Assembly: GCA_003486645.1 (NCBI GenBank)
Contig: DNGI01000447.1
Coordinates: 1 to 9,349, forward strand
Source: Cyanobacteria bacterium UBA11370
GTDB lineage: Bacteria; Cyanobacteriota; Cyanobacteriia; Cyanobacteriales; Coleofasciculaceae
Length of the DNA stretch: 9,349 nucleotides
Direction: 5' to 3'
Every line of letters begins with the position of its first letter. Position 1 is the stretch's first letter. The notes beneath the pieces were generated by a model, which had not been told where the DNA came from, searched no databases, and saw only the letters and a program-made list of their open reading frames with translations. The translations under genes and the position numbers were made by a program. Positions 1 through 6,472 of this stretch are shown piece after piece.

Positions 1-23
1 CCCCATCTCCCCATCTCCCTCTC
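1..23. repeat. Pyrimidine tract with two CCCCATCT units
   Basis: Two perfect head-to-tail copies of CCCCATCT (1-8 and 9-16) are followed by CCCTCTC. The tract is cut by the window edge, so its full length is unknown. It resembles the C/T-only intergenic tracts at 8341-8385 (on the other strand) and 9298-9320. No coding or structural role is visible. Confidence 0.6.
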
Positions 24-140
24 AATGGCGAAGATTTTAGGTTAACTTAGGGAATGATTCCCCACGATCCTAGTTAGGGTTGTTGGGCTATTCATGTTCT
101 CCAGGCAAGCATCTGCTGCCGCAAGTGCCCTATTCGTCAC

Positions 141-146
141 AGGAAG
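141..146 (+). promoter_or_regulatory. Ribosome binding site that sets the gmd start
   Basis: AGGAAG lies 8 nt before the ATG at 155 and is the best Shine-Dalgarno match in the leader. The reading frame is open back to a TTG at 80, but the 25 extra codons do not resemble Gmd N-termini, and the Rossmann fold begins just after the ATG. The start at 155 is therefore preferred. Confidence 0.7.
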
Positions 147-154
147 TTTTGAGG

Positions 155-1246
155 ATGACGCAACGCAAGCGCGCACTAATCACTGGTATTACAGGTCAAG
201 ATGGTTCTTATTTGAGTGAGTTGTTATTGGAAAAAGGCTATGACGTTCACGGGATTATCCGGCGAACTTCAACCTTTAACACGGATCGCATTGATCACAT
301 TTACGAAGATCCTCATAATGAGACAGCACGGTTATTCCTGCATTATGGCGACTTGACGGATGGGGTAACGTTGCGTCGCATTTTAGAGGAAGTCAAGCCA
401 ACGGAAATTTACAACCTAGGCGCTCAATCTCATGTTAGGGTCAGTTTTGACTCTCCCGAATATACCGTTGATTCGGTGGGGATGGGTACGCTGCGCCTGT
501 TGGAGGCAATTCGTGACTATTGCCAGCGTACTGGTATTGATGTGCGATTCTATCAGGCGGGTTCTTCGGAGATGTTTGGTAAGGTTCAGGATATCCCTCA
601 GAAGGAAACAACGCCGTTTTATCCCCGTAGTCCCTATGCTTGTGCTAAGGTTTATGCTCACTGGCAGACGGTGAATTATCGTGAGTCCTACGGGATGTTC
701 GCTTGTAATGGCATTCTGTTTAATCACGAATCACCACGTCGGGGGGAAACGTTTGTCACCCGCAAGATTACGCGTGCGATCGCCCGAATTGTGGCAGGAC
801 ACCAGAAGAAACTCTACCTCGGTAATCTGGATTCTAAACGGGACTGGGGTTATGCTAAAGACTATGTTAAGGCAATGTGGCTAATGCTCCAGCAAGACGA
901 AGCGGATGATTATGTCGTTGCCACAGGTGAAACCCACGAAATTCGGGAGTTTCTGGATATTTCTTTTAATTGTGTCAATCTCAATTGGCAGGATTATGTC
1001 GAGTTTGATGAACGCTATCTCCGTCCTGCTGAAGTCGATTTACTCATTGGCGATCCCACAAAAGCAAACCAAAAGCTGGGTTGGAAGCCGTCTGTAACCT
1101 TTGAAGAGTTAGTTGCTTTAATGGTAGAAGCAGACTTGCGAGCTTTGGAGCTGTCTTCATCGAATGGTAATGGACCAGCCCTATTTGAAAAGGAGAAAGA
1201 TAGTGCCTACAATCGTCAAATGTTAGTTGGCCCGATTGTTGATTGA
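155..1246 (+). CDS. gmd: GDP-mannose 4,6-dehydratase
   Basis: This cytoplasmic enzyme converts GDP-D-mannose to GDP-4-keto-6-deoxy-D-mannose with a tightly bound NADP(H). It is the first step to GDP-L-fucose and related deoxysugars for polysaccharide and lipopolysaccharide. The protein is 363 residues, normal for the family (E. coli Gmd 373). It is an extended short-chain dehydrogenase: the nucleotide-binding TGITGQDG is at 10-17, and the RR-T-S-T-FN segment at 36-42 is typical of Gmd. The catalytic residues fit E. coli with a constant offset of five: S137 (for T132), E139 in SSEMFG, and Y161 and K165 in [20 protein letters not shown] (190-204) and [16 protein letters not shown] (223-238) are Gmd-specific substrate-binding motifs. 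The gene is followed after 84 bp by fcl on the same strand, as usual for this pathway. Start chosen from the ribosome binding site at 141-146. Frame, length and motifs are intact. Confidence 0.97.
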   Translation: MTQRKRALITGITGQDGSYLSELLLEKGYDVHGIIRRTSTFNTDRIDHIYEDPHNETARLFLHYGDLTDGVTLRRILEEVKPTEIYNLGAQSHVRVSFDSPEYTVDSVGMGTLRLLEAIRDYCQRTGIDVRFYQAGSSEMFGKVQDIPQKETTPFYPRSPYACAKVYAHWQTVNYRESYGMFACNGILFNHESPRRGETFVTRKITRAIARIVAGHQKKLYLGNLDSKRDWGYAKDYVKAMWLMLQQDEADDYVVATGETHEIREFLDISFNCVNLNWQDYVEFDERYLRPAEVDLLIGDPTKANQKLGWKPSVTFEELVALMVEADLRALELSSSNGNGPALFEKEKDSAYNRQMLVGPIVD

Positions 1247-1273
1247 GCTGACGAGTCTTAGTATCTTGTTTGT

Positions 1274-1297
1274 AGGGACATGATTGATCGTGTCCCT
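1274..1297. repeat. Palindromic hairpin between gmd and fcl, REP-like
   Basis: The arms AGGGACATGA (1274-1283) and TCGTGTCCCT (1288-1297) pair over 10 bp, with one G-T pair, around a TTGA loop. There is no T-run after it (TAAGAA follows), so it is not a classical intrinsic terminator. From memory, TGTAGGG...CCCTACA-type palindromes of this kind are dispersed in many cyanobacterial genomes, so a REP-like element is the favoured reading. It could also act on the gmd-fcl transcript by stabilising the upstream mRNA end. Confidence 0.6.
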
Positions 1298-1330
1298 TAA
1301 GAATTCAGAAGTTATATCAGGAAAATTCTT

Positions 1331-2275
1331 ATGGAACAAGAATCAAAAATTTACGTAGCCGGTCATCGGGGTTTAGTCGGCAGCGCGATTGTGAGAACCT
1401 TACGGGAAAATGGTTATCACAATCTTATCTTGAAAACGAGTCAAGAACTGAACTTAACCAGGCAAACCGATGTTGAAACCTTTTTTGCCACCGAACGTCC
1501 TGACTATGTTTTTCTGGCAGCAGCTAAAGTGGGTGGAATTAACGCGAATAATACCTACCGCGCTGAGTTCCTTTACGATAATTTAATGATTGAAGCGAAT
1601 ATTATTCATAGCGCTTATTTGTACAATGTTAAAAAGCTGCTTTTTCTCGGTTCTTCCTGCATCTATCCTAAATTTTGTCCCCAACCGATGAAAGAAGAGT
1701 ATCTTCTAACCGACTTTCTTGAACCGACGAATGAACCCTATGCGATCGCTAAAATAACCGGAATCAAACTCTGTGAAAATTATTGCCGTCAGTATGGGGT
1801 AAATTTCATTTCGGCTATGCCAACTAACCTTTATGGTCCTTATGATAACTTTGATTTGGTGAACTCTCATGTCCTTCCTGCCTTGATCCGAAAAACCCAT
1901 GAAGCTAAAATTTCTAACGCTAAACAAGTGGAAATTTGGGGAACGGGTTCTGCTTTAAGAGAGTTTTTATATGTAGAAGACTTAGCTAAAGCGTTACTCT
2001 TCCTGATGAATCATTATAATGATATCCAATTCGTTAATGTTGGTACGGGAGAAGAGATTTCGATCAAAGACCTTGCTTTGTTAATTAAGGATGTTGTCGG
2101 GTATGAAGGTGAGTTAGCCTTCGATCCATCTAAACCTGATGGTACACCGCGTAAACTGTTAGATACCTCTAAAATCAATGCCGCAGGTTGGAAAGCAGAA
2201 CTATCTTTAAGGCAGGGTCTTGAAGTAACTTATAACTGGTTTTTAGAAAATTATAGCGAAGTCAGAGGTAAATAA
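1331..2275 (+). CDS. fcl: GDP-L-fucose synthase
   Basis: This bifunctional 3,5-epimerase/4-reductase turns the Gmd product GDP-4-keto-6-deoxy-mannose into GDP-L-fucose using NADPH in the cytoplasm. The protein is 314 residues (E. coli Fcl/WcaG about 321). The Rossmann motif AGHRGLVGSAI is at 10-20. Catalytic residues match E. coli numbering with an offset of one: S108 and C110 in GSSCIYPK, Y137 and K141 in YAIAK, and H180 in DLVNSHVLP. C110 and H180 are the acid/base pair for epimerisation; S108, Y137 and K141 serve the reductase step. AGGA at 1319-1322 lies 8 nt before the ATG. It follows gmd on the same strand, separated by the hairpin at 1274-1297, so the two are probably co-transcribed. 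The 3' end meets the receiver gene on the opposite strand after only 10 bp, with no visible terminator. Confidence 0.96.
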   Translation: MEQESKIYVAGHRGLVGSAIVRTLRENGYHNLILKTSQELNLTRQTDVETFFATERPDYVFLAAAKVGGINANNTYRAEFLYDNLMIEANIIHSAYLYNVKKLLFLGSSCIYPKFCPQPMKEEYLLTDFLEPTNEPYAIAKITGIKLCENYCRQYGVNFISAMPTNLYGPYDNFDLVNSHVLPALIRKTHEAKISNAKQVEIWGTGSALREFLYVEDLAKALLFLMNHYNDIQFVNVGTGEEISIKDLALLIKDVVGYEGELAFDPSKPDGTPRKLLDTSKINAAGWKAELSLRQGLEVTYNWFLENYSEVRGK

Positions 2276-2285
2276 AACTCACCAT

Positions 2286-2669
2286 TCAGGAGTCAGTATT
2301 TAGGAGTTGATTCACAGCATCTAATAATCTCTGGCGGGTATAAGGTTTTGTCAAATACGTGTTAGCCCCTTTGCTCATCCCTAGTTCAATATCGGCTTGA
2401 TCTGACTTGGATGACAAAAATATAAAAGGTGTTTGTCTGCCAAAACGCCGTAGCTGTGATAAAACTGTATATCCATCAAACCCAGGTATCGTAATATCGC
2501 AAATTATTAATACCGGGTTTAAACACAAACTGAAATTAATGCCGCTAGAGCCATTATCAACTAGCATTAACTCATAGCCGTTTGATTCGTTATATCCTTC
2601 TTCAGAGAGGATTTCGTGCAGATTTTCTCGGATATTTGGATCGTCTTCTATTATGAGAATTTTTCGCAT
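2286..2669 (-). CDS. Stand-alone response regulator receiver (CheY-like)
   Basis: The 127-residue protein is one receiver domain with no output domain. The acidic pair D9-D10 follows the first strand (KILIIEDD), the phospho-acceptor is D58 (CDITIPGFDGY), the switch Ser is S86 or S87 (FLSSK), and K108 sits in LTKPY. All residues for Mg2+ binding and phosphotransfer are present, so it should be phosphorylated by a histidine kinase that is not encoded here. The domain normally acts as a relay or protein-binding switch. A small loop (YNESNGYE, about 26-33) before the second strand is longer than in many CheY proteins. No neighbour is an obvious partner: fcl is convergent and the secreted-protein gene is divergent. 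The ATG has only a weak GGATGG-like ribosome binding site. A promoter candidate lies at 2716-2743. Confidence 0.92.
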   Translation of the reverse strand: MRKILIIEDDPNIRENLHEILSEEGYNESNGYELMLVDNGSSGINFSLCLNPVLIICDITIPGFDGYTVLSQLRRFGRQTPFIFLSSKSDQADIELGMSKGANTYLTKPYTRQRLLDAVNQLLNTDS

Positions 2670-2715
2670 TTTGCCATCCGACTCTCACAGGAAATAAGTC
2701 TTCTTTAGCGTAGTT

Positions 2716-2743
2716 ATTTTATTCCTCGTTCACCAACAGTAAA
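2716..2743 (-). promoter_or_regulatory. Candidate sigma-70 promoter for the receiver gene
   Basis: On the minus strand, TTTACT (-35, plus coordinates 2738-2743, 4 of 6 consensus bases) is separated by 16 bp from TAAAAT (-10, plus coordinates 2716-2721, 5 of 6). It lies about 47 nt before the receiver start codon. This is sequence resemblance only. Confidence 0.35.
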
Positions 2744-2837
2744 AACCCGGACAAATCGGCACATTGGTGTAATTAAACCCTAATATAGGAAAATCTCCAT
2801 TCCCTATTCTAATTTTAAGATAACCACCGCTTTGCCG

Positions 2838-3560
2838 ATGAAACGTGCTATCCCAGTTCTAATCGTCGTTTTCCCCCTACTGGTGCTTGGCTTTACCACC
2901 GATACGACTTTAGCCAATTCAGACACGTGTGAGCAGATTCGTCAAGTGCGCCGTCTGGCAATTCGAGAAAACTTAGACGATGACAATCTTGCTACCCTAG
3001 AATATCAGTACTGTGCAACCGCCCAGCCTCCCAGTTCCATCACACAGCCATCCCCTACAGCCACTCAAGATTGTGTTGATCTAACGGTGATGACTCGGCT
3101 AGCCCGGATCGCAGAGGGTAATAGTAATCTGGTTAGTTTAGTGGAGAGTCAACAACTACTAGCTTGTGGATTTTCTGAACAATGGGGACGATCCTCATTC
3201 AACTATCCCAATGGACAAACCGCCAAATTCGGCTCAATTTGGAACTACCCTAATGGACAAACGGCAAAATTCGGCTCAAACTGGAACTATCCGAACGGGA
3301 AAACCGCCCAATTTGGCTCAACGTGGAACTACCCCAACGGACAAACGGCAAAATTCGGCTCAATTTGGAACTATCCCAATGGTACATCCACTAGCTTTGA
3401 AAGTTTGCTCTCTTGGGCTTGCAGTATTCTAGGACGAGAAGGCTGTGCAACAAGGCTGTTAGAGGTGCGAAATACGAATGATTTTTGGAGTGAATTGGCT
3501 ATGGTTGAGTTATCATGGAATGCTTATACCATGATAACTCAACCCACATTCCGCAGATAA
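2838..3560 (+). CDS. Secreted protein of unknown function with YPNG repeats
   Basis: Not recognised as a named family. The 240-residue product starts with a clear Sec signal peptide: MKR, then a hydrophobic core at 5-19, with likely cleavage after TLA (26/27), so it should be exported. The mature part has three regions. Residues 31-110 hold two similar predicted helical segments, each bounded by cysteines (C31...C59 and C79...C110), with a Pro/Ser/Thr linker between. Residues 122-190 are four exact-length copies plus a partial copy of the 14-residue unit NYPNGQTAKFGSIW. Residues 191-240 contain C195 and C203. Six cysteines suggest disulfides outside the cytoplasm. The last 16-18 codons lie in a perfect inverted repeat (3503-3544). 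The frame extends upstream to a TTG at 2832, but the ATG at 2838 gives the cleaner signal peptide; there is no good Shine-Dalgarno sequence. Its function is unknown; an envelope or extracellular role is inferred only from export. Confidence 0.8.
   Translation: MKRAIPVLIVVFPLLVLGFTTDTTLANSDTCEQIRQVRRLAIRENLDDDNLATLEYQYCATAQPPSSITQPSPTATQDCVDLTVMTRLARIAEGNSNLVSLVESQQLLACGFSEQWGRSSFNYPNGQTAKFGSIWNYPNGQTAKFGSNWNYPNGKTAQFGSTWNYPNGQTAKFGSIWNYPNGTSTSFESLLSWACSILGREGCATRLLEVRNTNDFWSELAMVELSWNAYTMITQPTFRR
3201..3383 (+). repeat. 42-bp in-frame tandem repeat (4 full copies plus partial)
   Basis: Units lie at 3201-3242, 3243-3284, 3285-3326 and 3327-3368, with a partial fifth from 3369. Each full unit encodes 14 residues of the form NYPNG-[QK]-TA-[KQ]-FGS-x-W. 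Units 1 and 4 encode identical peptides but differ at four synonymous positions (tat/tac, aat/aac, acc/acg, gcc/gca), which suggests selection on the protein. Odd units begin AACTATCC and even units AACTACCC with ACGGCAAAA later, so the array has an 84-bp higher-order period. Confidence 0.95.
3503..3544. repeat. Perfect 16-bp inverted repeat at the 3' end of the secreted-protein gene
   Basis: The arm GGTTGAGTTATCATGG (3503-3518) is exactly complementary to 3529-3544, around a 10-nt loop AATGCTTATA. The structure lies inside codons 222-236 of the upstream gene and ends 16 bp before its last base. No T-run follows on either strand, so it is not a standard intrinsic terminator. Possible roles are an mRNA 3'-end stabiliser, a factor-dependent termination signal, a regulatory site, or the remnant of a small mobile palindrome. 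Confidence 0.9.
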
Positions 3561-3604
3561 GAAAGCAGATTTAAGAATTAGAAAATGGAAGAAAATCAAG
3601 CCTG

Positions 3605-3880
3605 TCATTTTGCTGTTTTGGGAATTGCAGACAATAAAGCACGGAGGGCATTATTTACGGCTTCCGATGTCTTGAAAACCTCAGCAATGTCGGGAGCGAG
3701 GGTGACAATCACGGGAGATTTACCTGTTTGAGTGGCAAAACGGTTAGGGCGAGCTTTAGATCAGGTAGAGATTTAAGCGGTGTTTTGAGCAAAACCCAAT
3801 CGAGATAGAGGAGAAGAATCTGCATTTTCAGATAATTGCTTAAGCGCTTGGTGTTGTGATCGCTTAGTACCCACGCCCAT
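3605..3880 (-). pseudogene. Decayed small gene with two in-frame stops
   Basis: This minus-strand frame, read from the ATG at 3880-3878, has 92 codons including the final TGA, with TAA at codon 36 (3773-3775) and TGA at codon 40 (3761-3763). Both sides of the stops look like protein. The N-terminal part is polar (MGVGTKRSQHQALKQLSEN...). The C-terminal part reads SPVIVTLAPDIAEVFKTSEA (55-74) and continues as a helix to AK. That shape, a beta strand followed by D-I-A-x-V-F and a helix, looks like small cyanobacterial conserved proteins, but I cannot name the family. Both stops could come from single C-to-T changes (CAA to TAA, CGA to TGA) or, for the second, TGG to TGA. GGTAGAG a few bases before the ATG is a plausible ribosome binding site. 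An overlapping 83-codon frame at 3709-3960 is Leu-rich and looks like a shadow. The gene call is an inference from coding character. Confidence 0.5.
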
Positions 3881-4099
3881 AATTTCTCTACCAGCAGTAA
3901 CAGAACGATTTCAGCAGATTTCTGTAGAGCCAGAATTACTAGATTTTCAACCATTTCCATGACCTCACTGTAGATTTACCCTTCTAAAGTCACTGAAATG
4001 CCGTAATAGCAAGGCTTTTCGATTGTGTGAGTTATGTACGCGCTATGGGTTATTTTTGTTTTATGTAGCTACAATTGAACGAAAGATGATGATGAGGCT
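3881..4099. other. Intergenic leader of the NACHT gene
   Basis: No convincing gene was found. The segment holds the 5' flank of the decayed minus-strand gene and the likely promoter region of the NACHT gene. The final stretch contains a run of three ATG codons (4086-4094), out of frame with the NACHT start. They open a 17-codon frame that ends with TAA at 4137-4139 and overlaps the start of the NACHT gene. Confidence 0.5.
4064..4075 (+). promoter_or_regulatory. Candidate -10 with overlapping palindrome before the NACHT gene
   Basis: The perfect 10-bp palindrome TGTAGCTACA (4064-4073) overlaps TACAAT (4070-4075), a 5-of-6 match to a -10 element placed 24 nt before the start codon. No good -35 hexamer was found at 16-18 bp, so a promoter here might need an activator. 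The palindrome could be an operator, perhaps for the gene's own HTH, which is speculation. Confidence 0.3.
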
Positions 4100-6439
4100 A
4101 TGGTTGAGCGATCGCTTCGGGCTTCTCCACAAGGCATAAAATCAGCAGAAACAGCATTAATTGGCTTTCGTCTGACTCAGCAGCAATTGGCAGATGCGTT
4201 AGAAGTTACTCGCCAACCAATCAGTAAGTTTTTTAACGGTAAGCCTGTGGCGTGTGAGCTGTTTGTCCGGATATGTGAGAAATTGAAACTGGATTGGCAG
4301 GCGATCGCACACAAAGATGATGAACTTGAGGGAAAGCAAAACCACAACGAAGGTTCTGATATTGATGCTTTAGTCCAAGAAATCCGCGAGAAGGTCAAGC
4401 CCAACATCCGAGAATGGTGTGGGACAATGCGGGTGTTAGATATGAGCCAGCCAATTGAGTTGACCGGAGAGCGGGGTATCTATACTAACGTCAATATTCT
4501 GGAGAAAATCACGGGACGCAGGCGACTTGATATTCCTGAACTGCTGCACAACTGTGATTCGGAGGACTTTGAGCGGTTTGGACTCAATCGGGTAACTGAG
4601 GAACGAGTACCGGGGCTAACCGCTGTGCAGCGCTACAGCAAACTGATGGTGTTGGGGAAACCCGGAGCGGGGAAAACCACTTTTTTGAAGTATCTGGCGA
4701 TGCAGTGCATTGAGGGACAGTTTCAAGCAAATCAAGTTCCCTTTTTTATTACCCTCAAGGATTTTGCAGAAAAATCTAAACAGCCGGATTTACCAGAATA
4801 TATTGCTCAACAATTTTCTAGTTGCGGGGTGATGGACGGCAGCATTAAAGCAGAGCAACTACTGAGGCATGGTCGAGGATTGCTGCTACTCGATGGCTTA
4901 GATGAAGTGCGGGAGGAAGATACGAAACGAGTCTTAACGCAAATTCGGGATCTTGCTGACCAGTTTCACAGCAATCAGTTTGTCATTACCTGTCGGATTG
5001 CCGCCAAAGACTATACGTTTGAACGGTTTACTGAAGTGGAAGTGGCGGATTTTGATCCAGAACAGATCGCCATTTTTGTCCAAAACTGGTTCCGGTTAAG
5101 TGACCCAGTGAAAGCCGAGCGATTCAGCCAAAAACTAAAAGAGAACAAGCCGATTCAAGAACTGGCAACTAATCCCCTGCTGCTAACTCTGCTGTGTCTG
5201 GTGTTTGGAGAAAACGCAGATTTTCCAGCTAATCGTTCCGAGCTTTACAAGGAAGGGTTGGATGTGTTGCTGAAAAAATGGGATGCTAAACGCAACATTG
5301 AACGAGATCAGGTTTATAAAAATTTGTCTGTGCAGCGTAAGGAAGATTTGCTGAGCCAAATTGCCCTGACTACCTTTGAGCAGAAGGACTACTTGTTTAA
5401 GCAAAAAACTGTTGAGGCATACATCGCTGATTTCATCCGTAACTTACGCGATGCTGATCCAGATCCAGAAGTCTTGCAACTAGATAGCGAAGCTGTTTTG
5501 AAGTCGATTGAAGCCCAGCATGGGTTACTGGTGGAACGAGCAAAAGGGATTTATTCGTTTTCTCACCTGACGTTTCAGGAGTATTTTGCTGCTAGGGAAA
5601 TTAAGGAAAGGTCTGCTCTGAAAAGTTTGGTGGAACACATCACTGAGAAACGCTGGCGGGAGGTTTTTTTGCTCACAGCAAGCATGATGCGAAAAGCTGA
5701 TAATCTATTACGGTTGATGAAGCAGAAAATAGATAGACTAATTGCTACAGATGAGAAACTACAGCAACTTCTGGAGTGGCTTAGTCAGAAGACACGTTCT
5801 CTTGGAGTTTCCTATAAGTCCGTAGCCCTGAGAGCTTTTTATTTTGTTCGTGCTAGCGATCTCACTCTTGCTCGTACTCTTGATCCAACAATCTACCCCG
5901 ACATCGAGTATGTTCGTAAACTTACCGATGACCTTGCTGAAGCCCTTGATCGTGCCCTCAAGTGGGACACATATGCTACTTATCAAACTCTTGCTCACGA
6001 ATTGGAACAAGCTGTTGCTCGTGATCTTGCTCTTGATCGTGCCCTTAACTTAGCTCTTGACCAAAAAGTTGGCTACCTTGATTGGGCTTTAGCCACAGTT
6101 GGCGATGCGGAGCTAGAGTTCAGGCTTCAAAAACTTAAAGATCAGTTACCAGATTTGACCAAAAAAGAAAGCCTTGAGAGTTGGTGGCAGATAAACGGTC
6201 AAACATGGACTAAACAACTAAGAGCAGCAATGATACACTATCGCAATATTGGGCATGAATGGCACTTCAGCGATGCACAAAAACAACTATTGCAGCAGTA
6301 CTACGATGCCAATAAGCTACTAGTAGATTGCCTGAATAGTGATTGTTATGTAAGTCGAGAAGTCAGGCAGGAAATTGAGGATACATTGTTGTTGCCTATG
6401 TCTGAAATTGAGAAGCGGCTGCAAGGTAGGCTGGGTTAG
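4100..6439 (+). CDS. HTH-NACHT STAND NTPase (bacterial NLR-like)
   Basis: The 779-residue protein has four parts. Residues 15-75 are an XRE-like helix-turn-helix (LTQQQLADALEVTRQPISKF), followed by a charged linker and a conserved pre-NACHT segment (88-175). The NACHT ATPase spans about 180-370: Walker A GKPGAGKTT at 186-194 (K192), Walker B LLLLDGLDEV at 261-270 (D265, D268, E269), a sensor-like ITCR ending at R299, and NPLLLTLLCLVF at 358-369 in the winged-helix part. SHLTFQEYFAARE (488-500) is the usual end-of-module motif. Residues 585-680 are Leu/Ala/Asp/Arg-rich and degenerately repetitive. The tail (695-770) contains YRNIGHEWHFS and YYDANKLLVDCLNSDCYVSR, which I recall from other cyanobacterial NACHT proteins. 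STAND NTPases are signal-sensing switches that oligomerise on activation; some bacterial members defend against phage. No nuclease, TIR, protease or transmembrane effector is evident. The start at 4100 has GAGG only 2 nt upstream, so ribosome binding is weak, but the N-terminus fits homologues as I remember them. Confidence 0.93.
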   Translation: MVERSLRASPQGIKSAETALIGFRLTQQQLADALEVTRQPISKFFNGKPVACELFVRICEKLKLDWQAIAHKDDELEGKQNHNEGSDIDALVQEIREKVKPNIREWCGTMRVLDMSQPIELTGERGIYTNVNILEKITGRRRLDIPELLHNCDSEDFERFGLNRVTEERVPGLTAVQRYSKLMVLGKPGAGKTTFLKYLAMQCIEGQFQANQVPFFITLKDFAEKSKQPDLPEYIAQQFSSCGVMDGSIKAEQLLRHGRGLLLLDGLDEVREEDTKRVLTQIRDLADQFHSNQFVITCRIAAKDYTFERFTEVEVADFDPEQIAIFVQNWFRLSDPVKAERFSQKLKENKPIQELATNPLLLTLLCLVFGENADFPANRSELYKEGLDVLLKKWDAKRNIERDQVYKNLSVQRKEDLLSQIALTTFEQKDYLFKQKTVEAYIADFIRNLRDADPDPEVLQLDSEAVLKSIEAQHGLLVERAKGIYSFSHLTFQEYFAAREIKERSALKSLVEHITEKRWREVFLLTASMMRKADNLLRLMKQKIDRLIATDEKLQQLLEWLSQKTRSLGVSYKSVALRAFYFVRASDLTLARTLDPTIYPDIEYVRKLTDDLAEALDRALKWDTYATYQTLAHELEQAVARDLALDRALNLALDQKVGYLDWALATVGDAELEFRLQKLKDQLPDLTKKESLESWWQINGQTWTKQLRAAMIHYRNIGHEWHFSDAQKQLLQQYYDANKLLVDCLNSDCYVSREVRQEIEDTLLLPMSEIEKRLQGRLG
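5850..6090 (+). repeat. Degenerate Leu-Ala-x-Asp coding repeats in the NACHT C-terminus
   Basis: The DNA repeatedly uses short blocks such as CTTGCTCGT, CTTGATCGTGCCCT and CTTGCTCTTGATC, giving peptides like ALDRALKW, LAHELEQAVARDLALDRAL and LALDQ (about 584-655). GATCGTGCCCT occurs twice. This looks like expansion of a very short unit followed by divergence. The product would be strongly helical, with an Ala/Leu face. Confidence 0.6.
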
Positions 6440-6472
6440 CTCTCTTCGTGACGTACCAAACCTCAGTTCGTC

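Noticed and set aside
80..154. Upstream extension of gmd from the TTG at 80
   Set aside because: The extra 25 residues do not look like a Gmd N-terminus, and a good ribosome binding site precedes the ATG at 155.
2286..2315. CAGGAGTCAG / TTAGGAGTTG similarity at the receiver stop
   Set aside because: Only a short, imperfect direct repeat, partly within coding sequence. It is not enough to call a repeat element.
3585..3731. 48-residue plus-strand frame beginning MEENQACHFAVLG
   Set aside because: It is antisense to the decayed gene at 3605-3880, ends at a stop, and only short pieces follow. It is most likely the mirror image of the minus-strand coding signal.
3709..3960. 83-residue Leu-rich minus-strand frame
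   Set aside because: Its composition (long runs of L, V, K) is that of an out-of-phase reading. The frame shifted by two bases gives more protein-like sequence at 3605-3880, interrupted by two stops.
6440..6472. Terminator between the NACHT and toxin genes
   Set aside because: No stem-loop with a T-run is visible on either strand.
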